Source: Kangiella sediminilitoris (lineage in GTDB: Bacteria > Pseudomonadota > Gammaproteobacteria > Enterobacterales > Kangiellaceae). From it: 64,000 bases of DNA. The stretch lies in the NCBI RefSeq assembly GCF_001708405.1, contig NZ_CP012418.1, positions 62,001 to 126,000 of the forward strand. Direction: 5' to 3'. The translations under genes and the position numbers were made by a program. Positions within the stretch are counted from its first letter, which is position 1. Each line of letters starts with the position of its first letter. This document shows, one piece after another, positions 20,062 through 28,838 of this stretch. Under the pieces are notes generated by a model. It made no database searches. It saw only the letters and a list, made by a program, of their open reading frames with translations, and was not told where the DNA came from.

Positions 20062-21642
20062 TTAGAGCTGCTCATTGTCCAGAAATTGGTATTGTCTATG
20101 TAGAGCCGGGCGATCAATCTTACCATTAGGGTTACGAGGCAAATGATCCACGAACTCGATGTATTTAGGTTGCATAAAATTTGGCAACTGCTGCTGACAA
20201 TAACGTTTAATTGCTTTAACGGTTTCTTCTTTATTGTCGGAAGCTGTTTTTACTACAAGCAGTATTGCTTGTCCGAGTTGCTTATCTTTAACCCCAACAG
20301 CAGCAACCTCCTGGAGGCCGTCAAAACCATATAGTGCGTCTTCGATCTCTGCCGGGCTTATTCTATAACCAGAACATTTTATCATATCGTCCTGGCGACC
20401 AATAAAGTATAAAAAGCCATCTTTATCACGTTTTACAGTATCTCCAGACCAAACCGCGGTTTCGTCTCTATACTTCCCTATGGACAGTGGCTTAAATCGT
20501 TTGGCTGTTTTTTCAGGTGCATTCCAGTACCCTAGACTAACATGGACGCCACGATGAACCAGTTCGCCTGGCTCGTCGATACCACACTCGGTGCCATCCT
20601 TCCTTAATACAAGTATATCTGCGTTTGGAATGGCCTTACCTATTGAGGTGGGGCGTCTTTCAAGTTCGGCGGGATCTAGATAGGTCGAACGGAAAGCTTC
20701 AGTAAGTCCATACATTAAAAAAGGTTTGGTATTAGGTAGTGCCTGCTGTAACTGACGCAATGTGGATTCTGGCATAGCACCACCACTATTTGTGATATAG
20801 CGTAGGCTATCTTTAGCTGCCTGAGGCCATTCGAGAGTGGAAAGCTGAACCCACAAAGGTGGGACTGCAGCAAGCCCGGTAATCGAATGTTTCTCAACTT
20901 GTCGAATAACGTCCCTGGGCAGCAGATACTCCATCAACACCACTTTGGCACCAACCAGTAATGCCGTAGTGATTTGACTTAGGCCGTAGTCGAAGCTAAG
21001 TGGCAAAACCGCAAGGAGGGTATCTTCTGATGTATTCTCAAGATACTGGCTGACACTTTGAGCGCCAGCTATTAGGTTCTGGTGAGAAAGACAGACTCCC
21101 TTGGGTTGCCCGGTAGAGCCAGACGTATACAATATAGCAGCCAGATCAGTCAGAATCCGACGCCGGGATTGGTGACCCATATCGGCTTCTGTCATCAGCT
21201 CTTGCCATGAGTGGGCCTGTTGGTGGGCGAGTTCAAATTCTGTCGAATCATCGACCAGTAAAAGGTGACGTAAATCCTCGCATTCTGAATAAATGCTTTG
21301 TAGGATCTTGGCACGTTGGCTACTTGTCACTATGAGCTCAATATTACAATCTTGAGCGATATAACTGACCTGAGGGGCTTTCAGTAACGGGTTAATCGGA
21401 ACAAAAACAAGCCCAGCGCGACTAGCGGCAAATAAAGCAATAACAGACTCAACTTGCTTGGGTAAATAAATACCAATTCGGGAATTAGGCGCTAGACCAA
21501 GGGCTATAAGCCGGTCAGCCAAAATAGAGATGCTGCGCTCTAGCTGTTGATAATTCAGTTGTTGTTTGTTGTCGTCTACGGCAAGCTTATCAATAAAGGC
21601 TTGGCTGCTGATTGAGACAATATCGTCAAACTGACAAAGCAT
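20062..21642 (-). CDS. Acyl-CoA/AMP ligase, exosortase A system-associated type
   Basis: A 526-residue ANL-superfamily adenylating enzyme. Core motifs are LYTSGSTGQPKGV (phosphate loop, about residue 172), YGLTEAF, GYWN, SGDTV, GRQDDMIKCSG and the C-terminal catalytic lysine in NPNGKIDR. It should activate a carboxylate as an adenylate and transfer it to CoA or a carrier protein. It is 31 bases upstream of the PLP decarboxylase, with plsB next; no carrier protein or exosortase is nearby. Confidence 0.87.
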   Translation of the reverse strand: MLCQFDDIVSISSQAFIDKLAVDDNKQQLNYQQLERSISILADRLIALGLAPNSRIGIYLPKQVESVIALFAASRAGLVFVPINPLLKAPQVSYIAQDCNIELIVTSSQRAKILQSIYSECEDLRHLLLVDDSTEFELAHQQAHSWQELMTEADMGHQSRRRILTDLAAILYTSGSTGQPKGVCLSHQNLIAGAQSVSQYLENTSEDTLLAVLPLSFDYGLSQITTALLVGAKVVLMEYLLPRDVIRQVEKHSITGLAAVPPLWVQLSTLEWPQAAKDSLRYITNSGGAMPESTLRQLQQALPNTKPFLMYGLTEAFRSTYLDPAELERRPTSIGKAIPNADILVLRKDGTECGIDEPGELVHRGVHVSLGYWNAPEKTAKRFKPLSIGKYRDETAVWSGDTVKRDKDGFLYFIGRQDDMIKCSGYRISPAEIEDALYGFDGLQEVAAVGVKDKQLGQAILLVVKTASDNKEETVKAIKRYCQQQLPNFMQPKYIEFVDHLPRNPNGKIDRPALHRQYQFLDNEQL

Positions 21643-21769
21643 TCGCTGTCCGTTATTGTTAATAAATAATAATTGCTGACATTTTAGCGGTTTCCGCCTA
21701 TAACGTCAGCTAAACGAGAGAAAATTGTGGCCTGTCGAAGGCGGGCTATGGAGACTAAGGGACTCATTG

Positions 21770-22903
21770 ATGAGATTATTGTGGTACATCGTTATATTCT
21801 TTATTGCATACGGCTCCCTGTACCCGTTTAATTTTGACTTCTCTCGGCCAATACCAGCCGATCTGGGCGAGTGGTTAATGAACTGGGAGCAGCGAACCAT
21901 ACGCTCGGATGTCATAGCTAATATACTACTGTTTATCCCATATGGCTTTTTAGGTGCTCTTTCCATTCAGCAGCAGCGTAGGCGCCATCTGCTATTTTCA
22001 ATTGCGGTGATGCTGATAGTGGGGATCATCTTTGCTTTCTGTTTGCAGTTTATTCAATTTTATTTACCATCAAGAGTCTCTCATGCTGCTGATGCTTTGC
22101 TAAATGCTGTAGGAATTCTTATTGGTATTGCCTTAGCAGCTTATACCAATAGTCAACGTATGAAGAGGATGATTCCAGCAGGTTTAAGATTAGCTATATC
22201 ACCAGCATTCCTAGTGTTGTTCTTATGGATTGGATGGCAGTTTTTCCCCTATATGCCAGTTTTTGAAAGTCAGCAGTTTGGTCAGAGTCTCGATACTATC
22301 GTGAAGAGTACTTGGTCATTGTTTGCCTGGTTTCAATACGTATTGATGTGGCTTGTATTTTACCATTTGCTCAAGGAGATGATGGGTAAAGACTTCCGCA
22401 TTGGATTCATTGTCTTAATCTCAATATTTTTAATCATCATAAAGTTAGCGATGTATCGCTCGCAAATGGGCTGGAGTGAAGTGACTGCAATTCCGCTGGC
22501 GGTAATATTGCATCATTTGCTGGCTCAGCGATGGATGATTCCAATGTTGGCCATTAGCAGCACGCTGCTCTTATTATGGAACACAATTTATCCACTGTCG
22601 TTCCAGCAACATATGAATAATTTCCAGTGGCTACCTTTTGATGATTTCCTGAAAGGATCAACCTGGTATAACCTGAGCGAGTTAATAGAAGAGTCTTTAA
22701 TATTATCTTCCATAGGTTACTTTACAGCAAAATGGTGGCGGAATTATCGTAGTTCTGGACTATTCCTGCTGTGCTTAGCCATCGGTATTACGCTTGTACA
22801 GCTGTTCCTGGTTGGCAAGCAACCAGACATCACTCTGAGCGTGATGGCATTGGTGATTGGGATTTTATTGGAGCGGTTGAAGTCAATTCAAACTGCACAC
22901 TGA
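21770..22903 (+). CDS. VanZ family membrane protein
   Basis: A 377-residue protein with about ten membrane segments. The N-terminal VanZ-like part has YGSLYPFNF, IANILLFIPYGFLGA, and a QFIQFYLPSRVSHAADALLNAVG segment, all typical. VanZ domains occur in resistance and envelope contexts and in exosortase-type clusters; activity is unknown. The start at 21770 is chosen for AAGGG upstream and the family N-terminus. It is transcribed away from the AMP ligase gene. Confidence 0.82.
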   Translation: MRLLWYIVIFFIAYGSLYPFNFDFSRPIPADLGEWLMNWEQRTIRSDVIANILLFIPYGFLGALSIQQQRRRHLLFSIAVMLIVGIIFAFCLQFIQFYLPSRVSHAADALLNAVGILIGIALAAYTNSQRMKRMIPAGLRLAISPAFLVLFLWIGWQFFPYMPVFESQQFGQSLDTIVKSTWSLFAWFQYVLMWLVFYHLLKEMMGKDFRIGFIVLISIFLIIIKLAMYRSQMGWSEVTAIPLAVILHHLLAQRWMIPMLAISSTLLLLWNTIYPLSFQQHMNNFQWLPFDDFLKGSTWYNLSELIEESLILSSIGYFTAKWWRNYRSSGLFLLCLAIGITLVQLFLVGKQPDITLSVMALVIGILLERLKSIQTAH

Positions 22904-22937
22904 AATCCCTCTCAGTGAAACAGTACAGTCAAACAAA

Positions 22938-23465
22938 CTATGGTTGATACAAAGTATAGAGTTCGTTTTCTTCCAACGAGACGCGGTGAGTTAAAACTTC
23001 ACCAACTGTCTGATAGTCGTCTGGAAAATGAGTATTAAGCTGTGCCATTGGCAGCGGCTCAGAATACTTCTTACAGAACTTAACTACCGCATTAGCGATA
23101 TCATTCATTTCAGTTCTGAAGTCACGAACCAATTGCATTGATGTACTATCATTCGATAAGTTCTGCTCCAGATATACGTAAAATTTTACGTTTTCTTTTA
23201 ATAAATGCGCTTGAAAATCACGCTTAAACTGCATGATTAAAGAAGACAGTTTTTTTGGGTTATTAGCCTCAAAGCCATGTTCCCAAATCTGCCCAAAAAG
23301 TGTTACCAGGTGGCTGTGATCATTTTTCAGGTTATCAACTAATCCAGGATCAAATTGAATTCCTTTTTTGTTTTTTGGTGCGACACTTGGCGTTGGTCTT
23401 GGAGGCGTAATTGGTTGCTCCTCGACCTTGGGTCTTTTGGTAAAAAAATCTTTAATAAACCCCAT
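22938..23465 (-). CDS. Hemerythrin-like (HHE domain) protein
   Basis: A 175-residue protein. Residues 1-40 are basic and proline-rich with a short hydrophobic start; residues about 45-170 form a helical HHE domain with candidate iron ligands in DHSHL, FQAHLLKENVKFY and HRVSLEENELY. Such proteins bind a di-iron centre and are linked to oxygen, nitric oxide or iron handling. The ATG at 23465 has GAGGAAAA upstream. It is divergent from the DUF3050 gene. Confidence 0.75.
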   Translation of the reverse strand: MGFIKDFFTKRPKVEEQPITPPRPTPSVAPKNKKGIQFDPGLVDNLKNDHSHLVTLFGQIWEHGFEANNPKKLSSLIMQFKRDFQAHLLKENVKFYVYLEQNLSNDSTSMQLVRDFRTEMNDIANAVVKFCKKYSEPLPMAQLNTHFPDDYQTVGEVLTHRVSLEENELYTLYQP

Positions 23466-23818
23466 CGTAGTTTTCCTCAGCAAATGTTATTTCAGTCTTA
23501 GTCCACCCTAAGTAGACACGAAAATCTTATTCTTTTCAATGATTATAACTTATTAAAAAATAAGAAAATAATGCGTTTTTGCATTATGCAGCATTGCATT
23601 GACATCAATTCATATTTGCAGAATTAAATGAATATCAAATTTTAATGATAACTAGGTCATAAAAAAAATAAAAAAGACTCTGGATATTGTGGATTTTTAG
23701 CAGGTGCTGTGATTAGTAGAAAGAGAACATTTTAAAAATTGTTCAAGGAATAATATTAAGTCAAATACGCATCAAGACTTTAAGAAGATGCATAAAAATA
23801 ATTTTGTGAGGAGCCACC
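23466..23818. other. AT-rich divergent intergenic region
   Basis: These 353 bases separate two divergent genes and are strongly AT-rich with A/T tracts. They must hold both promoters, but no clear -35/-10 pair stands out. AAGATGCAT at 23785-23793 equals the left half of the NsrR operator consensus. A GAGGAG ribosome site precedes the DUF3050 gene. Confidence 0.5.
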
Positions 23819-24559
23819 ATGTTGAAAGAAAAATTAGCTGATTTGAACTATAAGCTGTCCCACCATGAAACGTATCAGGCATTAAATAGTGCAAAAAGTG
23901 TGAAAACATTTATGGAGTACCATATTTATGCGGTTTGGGACTTCATGACACTATTGAAATCACTGCAGCAACGCCTAACTTGTGTTGATATTCCATGGGT
24001 TGAGTCGAAACAGGATGCGGAAGTTGTTCGTTTTATAAATGAAATCGTTATTGGGGAAGAGAGCGACTTGGATCCGGAAGGTAATGCCATCAGTCACTAC
24101 TCTTTGTACATTAAAGCGATGAAAGAAGTTGGTGCGGATACCAGCCAGGTTGAACGATTCATCGAAACACAGGATCTGAGTTTGATTCCTGAGGGTGCAA
24201 GAGAATTTGTCGACTATAACCTACGCATTGCCAGAGATGGTACAGACGAGGAAGTCGCTTCGGCTTTTTTATATGGTCGTGAAAAGCTTATTCCGGAAAT
24301 GTTTACTGCGATTAAAGATGTCATGTCTACAGAGCAGGTAGACTGTCCAACGCTAATTTATTATTTAGAACGTCACATTGAACTGGATGGTGATGAGCAT
24401 GGTCCTTTGGCTGAAAAATGTTTACAGGCATTATGCGGTGATGATCAGCAAAAGTGGCAGAAAGCGGCTTCTGTCGCAGAGGAAAGCTTAAAGCTGCGTT
24501 CGAGTTTGTGGGATGCTGTTCTGGTGGCCATTAATCAAGAACAGGAAAAAGCTGCATAA
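23819..24559 (+). CDS. DUF3050 (heme oxygenase-like fold) protein
   Basis: A 246-residue helical protein with the DUF3050 pattern: FMEYHIYAVWDFM near residue 30, a central NEIVIGEESD, ISHYSLY, FLYGREKLIPEMF, and YYLERHIELDGDEHGPLA near residue 180. The histidines and glutamates in these motifs resemble metal ligands of heme-oxygenase-like di-iron enzymes. Substrate and function are unknown. It has its own GAGGAG ribosome site and is divergent from the hemerythrin gene. Confidence 0.82.
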   Translation: MLKEKLADLNYKLSHHETYQALNSAKSVKTFMEYHIYAVWDFMTLLKSLQQRLTCVDIPWVESKQDAEVVRFINEIVIGEESDLDPEGNAISHYSLYIKAMKEVGADTSQVERFIETQDLSLIPEGAREFVDYNLRIARDGTDEEVASAFLYGREKLIPEMFTAIKDVMSTEQVDCPTLIYYLERHIELDGDEHGPLAEKCLQALCGDDQQKWQKAASVAEESLKLRSSLWDAVLVAINQEQEKAA

Positions 24560-24585
24560 AATCCTCAGTAGTCTTAGTCTATAGA

Positions 24586-24628
24586 TAAGCGGCAAGTCGG
24601 CCATGGAAGGCCATGGCTATGCCGCTTA
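24586..24628 (+). other. Long two-part hairpin between DUF3050 gene and rpe
   Basis: The outer stem TAAGCGGCA/TGCCGCTTA (24586-24594 with 24620-24628) encloses a perfect inner stem GCCATGG/CCATGGC with an AAGG loop. No T-run follows, so it is not a standard terminator. It may stop or protect the DUF3050 mRNA, or act in the rpe leader. Confidence 0.6.
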
Positions 24629-24686
24629 CATAGAAGTCGCGGTAAAGTTTCTGTAAAATAGCTGAAAAAACCACTTTCAATGAATT

Positions 24687-25364
24687 ATGCAGAAAACAGT
24701 AATCGCACCGTCCATCCTATCCGCTGACTTTGCACGTTTGGGTGAGGAAGTCGCTAATATCCTAAAGTCTGGAGCTGACTGGATTCACTTCGATGTGATG
24801 GATAATCACTATGTTCCAAACCTGACCATTGGTCCTATGGTATGTAAAGCTCTTCGTGATTACGGTATCGAGGCTCCTATCGATGTCCATTTAATGGTTG
24901 AGCCTGTCGATCGCATAATCCCAGATTTTGCTAAGGCTGGTGCAACCTATATTAGTTTTCATCCAGAAGCCTCTAAGCATGTTGATAGGACGATAGCCCT
25001 TATTAAAGAACATGGCTGTAAAGCCGGTGTTGTTTTAAACCCAGCTACTCCCGTGAGCGTTCTTGAGTATATTATTGATAAAGTGGATTTAGTCTTATTG
25101 ATGTCGGTGAATCCAGGCTTCGGTGGACAAAGCTTTATTCCGTCGACTTTATTAAAATGCCAGCAGGTAAGAGAGCTTATCGATCAAACAGGCCGTGACA
25201 TTCGTCTGGAAATTGATGGTGGTGTAAAGGTTGATAATATCAAAGAAATTGCAGCTTGCGGTGTAGATACCTTTGTTGCTGGATCAGCTATTTTTAATGC
25301 TGAAGATTATCAGAAAACCATCACTGAAATGAAAGCCAACGCTGAGAAAGGGTATGCTCAATAA
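24687..25364 (+). CDS. rpe: Ribulose-phosphate 3-epimerase
   Basis: A 225-residue TIM-barrel enzyme of normal length interconverting ribulose 5-phosphate and xylulose 5-phosphate. Family motifs are [11 protein letters not shown], the metal-binding [12 protein letters not shown] and [17 protein letters not shown], and EIDGGV. Its stop codon is immediately followed by the gph ATG, so the two are one operon. Confidence 0.97.
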   Translation: MQKTVIAPSILSADFARLGEEVANILKSGADWIHFDVMDNHYVPNLTIGPMVCKALRDYGIEAPIDVHLMVEPVDRIIPDFAKAGATYISFHPEASKHVDRTIALIKEHGCKAGVVLNPATPVSVLEYIIDKVDLVLLMSVNPGFGGQSFIPSTLLKCQQVRELIDQTGRDIRLEIDGGVKVDNIKEIAACGVDTFVAGSAIFNAEDYQKTITEMKANAEKGYAQ

Positions 25365-26054
25365 ATGAGCGGATTGCCCAAACCAAAACTAGTCATCTTC
25401 GATCTGGATGGCACACTGGTTGACAGTGCCGCTGATATTGCTTTGGCGGCTAACCGTACCTTCGCTGGCCTGGAGTTACCCGAGCAATCGCTACCACAGA
25501 TAAAGCAATGGATTGGCGGAGGGGCCCAAATCTTTGTTGAAAAAGCGCTTAGCTTTTTCAATCAGTCGGAACGCTTTGCCCCAGCCTACGAGCTATTCAT
25601 GGAGCACTACCGAGCTGTACCTGCCGATAGCAGTAATATATTTGACGGAGTGGAGAGTTTCTTAGAACACCTCTACCAACAGCAGATAGCAATGGCCGTC
25701 GTCAGTAACAAACCTCATGAACTGATCCCTCCAATTCTGCAGCATCTGCAAATTGAACACTATTTTGATCGAGTACTTGGTGGGGATAGTTTAACCTTGA
25801 AGAAACCGGAGCCAGAGCCGCTTCTGCACGTTTGTCGTCATCACCAGGTAGACCCGGCAGAGTGCTGGATGGTCGGTGACTCGAGTAAAGATGCCGATGC
25901 AGCAGAAAGAGCGAAGATGCCGTTTATTGGAGTCAGTTACGGTTATGCCATGACTGATATCGATATCCGTCCTCAGCAAGTGCCTCATAAGGTTGTTGAT
26001 AACCTGTCGCAACTCATTCCATTGATAAATGCGGAGCAAGAAGTCTATGCGTAA
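25365..26054 (+). CDS. gph: Phosphoglycolate phosphatase (HAD)
   Basis: A 229-residue HAD phosphatase with the nucleophile motif [17 protein letters not shown] (motif II), KKPEPEPL (motif III lysine) and [12 protein letters not shown] (motif IV). The rpe-gph order is common in gammaproteobacteria, where Gph removes 2-phosphoglycolate formed in DNA repair. It overlaps the next gene by 8 bases. Confidence 0.93.
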   Translation: MSGLPKPKLVIFDLDGTLVDSAADIALAANRTFAGLELPEQSLPQIKQWIGGGAQIFVEKALSFFNQSERFAPAYELFMEHYRAVPADSSNIFDGVESFLEHLYQQQIAMAVVSNKPHELIPPILQHLQIEHYFDRVLGGDSLTLKKPEPEPLLHVCRHHQVDPAECWMVGDSSKDADAAERAKMPFIGVSYGYAMTDIDIRPQQVPHKVVDNLSQLIPLINAEQEVYA

Positions 26055-26898
26055 AGTATGGTGGATATTCGCCGTCTTAATGGTTCTAACAACATTTATT
26101 CATTACATTAATGACCAAACCGCGATAGAGCAATGTCTGCAAGCAGGTGGAAGCTATCATTACGATGATGACTTCTGTTCAAAAAAAGATATTTATGAAG
26201 GTGAAACTGGCTTTATCAGTAACCACACCGGTTTAGTGGTGATGCTACTACTGAGTGTGGTGTTTGGTATTGCCAGTATCTGGATAACACCACCGCAACA
26301 GAGAAAAAAATTATTGATGGTGGATAATTACGATTCATTCACTTACAACCTGGTACAGTACTTTGGTCAGCTTGGACTGGACGTGATGGTAAAACGTAAT
26401 GATGAGTTAAGCATTGAGGAAGTAAAAGAGCTGAAGCCTCATTATATCGTTATTTCACCCGGACCCTGCACACCCAATGAGTCGGGTATATCGCTTAAAA
26501 TCATCGAAGAGCTAGCTTCGGACTATCCGATTTTGGGAGTGTGTCTTGGGCATCAGGCCATGGCGCAGGTTTTTGGCGGAAAGATAATTCAGGCCAAACA
26601 GGTGATGCATGGTAAGACGTCGCCGATTTACCATGAGAACAAAGGAGTGTTCAAAGGTCTTCCAAATCCTCTGGAGGCGACTCGATATCATTCGCTGGTG
26701 GTCGATACGCCCACCTTACCTGAAGAGTTTGAAGTCACAGCATGGACTGAGGATGAAGAAGGTGAACTTGAGTATGTCATGGGTATTAAACATAAAACCC
26801 TAAAGCTTGAAGGAGTGCAGTTTCATCCTGAGTCAATCTTGAGTGAAAAAGGCCATCAGCTGCTGAAAAACTTCATCGAAGAAAATAAACCGCAATAA
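26047..26898 (+). CDS. Glutamine amidotransferase TrpG/PabA fused to an N-terminal two-TM domain
   Basis: A 283-residue protein. Residues 89-283 are a complete class I amidotransferase: [22 protein letters not shown], the nucleophile in GVCLGHQAM, and the His-Glu pair in QFHPESI. This part supplies ammonia to anthranilate or aminodeoxychorismate synthase. Before it come 88 extra residues: membrane segment 4-21, a loop with Cys30 and Cys44, and membrane segment 61-80. The frame is uninterrupted. Usual TrpG/PabA proteins start at the MVDNYDSF position; an internal start there at ATG 26317 is possible. TrpG or PabA cannot be told apart here; no trpE or pabB is adjacent. Confidence 0.85.
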   Translation: MRKVWWIFAVLMVLTTFIHYINDQTAIEQCLQAGGSYHYDDDFCSKKDIYEGETGFISNHTGLVVMLLLSVVFGIASIWITPPQQRKKLLMVDNYDSFTYNLVQYFGQLGLDVMVKRNDELSIEEVKELKPHYIVISPGPCTPNESGISLKIIEELASDYPILGVCLGHQAMAQVFGGKIIQAKQVMHGKTSPIYHENKGVFKGLPNPLEATRYHSLVVDTPTLPEEFEVTAWTEDEEGELEYVMGIKHKTLKLEGVQFHPESILSEKGHQLLKNFIEENKPQ

Positions 26899-26922
26899 AA
26901 AAAAGCCCTGCGTTTGCAGGGC
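26897..26922 (-). terminator. Terminator of crp
   Basis: Stem GCCCTGC/GCAGGGC (26905-26911 with 26916-26922) with a GTTT-type loop. On the minus strand it is followed by a run of eight T, so it ends the leftward crp transcript; it may also slow the rightward transcript. Confidence 0.85.
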
Positions 26923-26958
26923 CTAAGATTTAGTTGCAACGATTAATCTAGTCGACAG

Positions 26959-27594
26959 TTATCTAGCACCGTAGATAACCATAGTTTTACCCTTCACGTG
27001 AATATGGTCCTGTTCTTCAAGGGCCTTTAATACACGGCCAACCATTTCACGAGAGCAACCAACAATACGGCTTAGTTCCTGACGAGTCACTTTAATCTGC
27101 ATCCCGTCTGGGTGTGTCATCGCGTCAGGCTCCTTCGCCAGCTCTAAAAGCGCGTGAGCTACACGGCCTGTGACGTCGAGGAAGGCCAGATCGCCAACTT
27201 TACGGCTGGTTTTTTGCAAGCGAGTTGCTAACTGAGTTGCTAGCTTAAATAAAACATCCGGATTTTCTTTGGTTAGCTGACGGAATTTGTCATAGCTTAT
27301 TTCCGCTACTTCACACTCGGTTTTAGTACGTACCCATGCCGTACGATCGTGTTCATCGGTAAATAAACCCATCTCACCAAAGAAGTCGCCAGGATTAAGA
27401 TAAGCAAGTACCAGTTCGCGGCCTTCATCGTCTTCAATAAGGACGGTTACAGAACCCTCCAGCAAGAAATATAAAGTGTTGGATGAATCGCCTGCGTAAA
27501 TTAATGTACTTTTGGTTGGAAAACGGCGCCTTTGACAATGGTTCAGGAACCACTGAATGGTCTCGTCTTGTGCCAGATGATAAGGTAACGCCAT
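26959..27594 (-). CDS. crp: cAMP receptor protein Crp/Vfr
   Basis: A 211-residue transcription factor highly similar to E. coli CRP. The cyclic-nucleotide domain has [11 protein letters not shown] and the cAMP-contacting [17 protein letters not shown] segment; the helix-turn-helix is in [21 protein letters not shown]. The recognition-helix residues R-E-x-x-x-R match CRP, so it should bind TGTGA-type half sites. A GGAAAT ribosome site precedes the ATG. The crp-osmC order is as in Pseudomonas vfr. Confidence 0.96.
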   Translation of the reverse strand: MALPYHLAQDETIQWFLNHCQRRRFPTKSTLIYAGDSSNTLYFLLEGSVTVLIEDDEGRELVLAYLNPGDFFGEMGLFTDEHDRTAWVRTKTECEVAEISYDKFRQLTKENPDVLFKLATQLATRLQKTSRKVGDLAFLDVTGRVAHALLELAKEPDAMTHPDGMQIKVTRQELSRIVGCSREMVGRVLKALEEQDHIHVKGKTMVIYGAR

Positions 27595-27625
27595 ACGTAT
27601 TTCCTATTTTCTTGTAATCATTCAA

Positions 27626-27634
27626 AATATAGCA
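27626..27634 (-). promoter_or_regulatory. Extended -10 element of crp
   Basis: On the minus strand TGCTATATT (an extended -10, TGn plus TATATT) lies about 32 bases upstream of the crp start codon. The -35 region is weak, as expected for extended -10 promoters. Confidence 0.45.
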
Positions 27635-27721
27635 TGAAATCTTAGTGCCGTGCCTCTTTAAAATCAAATTTGTTGTGGCACTATATAGCCTCTAAAAGCT
27701 TTAACTGAGTCACAAATCATT

Positions 27722-28120
27722 ATGAAAGTAACTGTCGACTGGGTCAATGACCTTAATTTTATTGGTAAAAATAGCAAAAGACAAAATGTTATGTTCGGCG
27801 GGGAGGGCGACTATGTCTCTCCAATGGAGAATTTATTGATGTCTATCGGTGCCTGCTCTTCGGTAGACGTAGTTATGATTCTACAAAAAGCCAGACAAAA
27901 TATTACAGGCTGTCACTGTGAAGTGGAATCTGAGCGTGCGGACGAGCCACCAAGACGCTTTACAGCATTAAAGCTACATTTTGTAGTGCGAGGCAAAGAA
28001 TTATCAACCAAGCAGGTGAAAAAAGCGGTAGACCTGTCAGTAGAAAAATATTGTTCGGTCATGCACTCGCTGGATCCCAGTATGCCGGTTAAGACCAGTT
28101 TCGATATAGTTCCCGTATAA
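27722..28120 (+). CDS. OsmC family protein (YhfA-like)
   Basis: A 132-residue OsmC-fold protein with the peroxidatic cysteine in SIGACSSVDVVM (about residue 43) and the second cysteine in KYCSVMHSL (about residue 111). Such proteins reduce organic hydroperoxides or act in redox balance; YhfA-type members lie beside crp in many gammaproteobacteria, and here the gene is divergent from crp. Confidence 0.88.
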   Translation: MKVTVDWVNDLNFIGKNSKRQNVMFGGEGDYVSPMENLLMSIGACSSVDVVMILQKARQNITGCHCEVESERADEPPRRFTALKLHFVVRGKELSTKQVKKAVDLSVEKYCSVMHSLDPSMPVKTSFDIVPV

Positions 28121-28132
28121 GGAGAAAGTTTC

Positions 28133-28546
28133 ATGAGAAGGCCATCGCAACACCTGGGTATGCGCCATTTGGCGCTTTTTGTCGACAACTTAGAGGCTGT
28201 TGAGCACTTTTACGTCGATTTGCTTGGGATGGACGTCGAGTGGCGACCTGATGAAGATAACGTCTATTTAACTTCTAAGGGTCATGATAATCTGGCGCTC
28301 CATCGTAAGCAGCCAGAGCTGGATACGTCAGGGGGGCAGAAGCTTGATCACCTTGGTTTTATCATGAATACGGCTGAAGAAGTGGATGAATGGTATGAGT
28401 TTTTGAAGCACCATGGTGTAAAGATGCTAACGGAGCCCCGCCGTCACCGCGATGGCGCGACCAGCTTCTACTGTCTCGATCCGGATGGGAATCGGGTGCA
28501 GATGATTCATCATCCGCCAATTGTTTCGAGCCTTACTAGCTCCTGA
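28133..28546 (+). CDS. VOC (glyoxalase-like) family protein
   Basis: A 137-residue vicinal-oxygen-chelate protein: RHLALFVDNLEAVEHFYVDLLGM, a central KLDHLGFIM, and FYCLDPDGNRVQMIHHPP. The two histidine metal sites (RHLAL and DHLGF) are present, while the usual C-terminal glutamate (QxxE) is replaced in QMIHH. The substrate is unknown. It is 12 bases after osmC with an AAGGAGAAA ribosome site, so it is in the same operon. Confidence 0.82.
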   Translation: MRRPSQHLGMRHLALFVDNLEAVEHFYVDLLGMDVEWRPDEDNVYLTSKGHDNLALHRKQPELDTSGGQKLDHLGFIMNTAEEVDEWYEFLKHHGVKMLTEPRRHRDGATSFYCLDPDGNRVQMIHHPPIVSSLTSS

Positions 28547-28583
28547 TCGTCGGCAATTCATTGTTTTAACCACAAGTAGAAAG

Positions 28584-28745
28584 TTATACCCTTTTCTTTG
28601 CTTGTCCAAAGAAAAGGGTGAAAAGAAAAGACACCCCCAGACGTTAGGCCCTCTGGGCTTCCCTCGTTCAAGTAAGTTACTTACGCGTCGTCAAACTCGA
28701 CGTCCTATCTCGTTTTGACTAAATTGGGCTATCCTGCCCAATTTA
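28584..28745. repeat. Hairpin-rich intergenic element, probable dispersed repeat
   Basis: A perfect 13-base inverted repeat ACCCTTTTCTTTG/CAAAGAAAAGGGT (28588-28600 with 28607-28619, loop CTTGTC) is followed by GTAAG-TTA-CTTAC (28672-28684), a CGTC/GACG pair near 28690-28702, and a perfect AAATTGGGC/GCCCAATTT hairpin (28721-28729 with 28736-28744). Similar elements starting with a TTCTTTG-loop-CAAAGAA hairpin occur as intergenic repeats in other Proteobacteria, from memory. No protein is supported in it. Confidence 0.6.
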
Positions 28746-28838
28746 CGCTATAACTTGCTTTTACTCGGCTAACTTTAGGGGGAAACTTGGTAGTGCCTGA
28801 AGAGATATTGTTTTACATTGCGTTCATTAATTTGATTA

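Noticed and set aside
28521-28718. 65-codon frame across the hairpin-rich repeat
   Set aside because: The coding potential comes from the repeat itself; such elements often give spurious annotated proteins.
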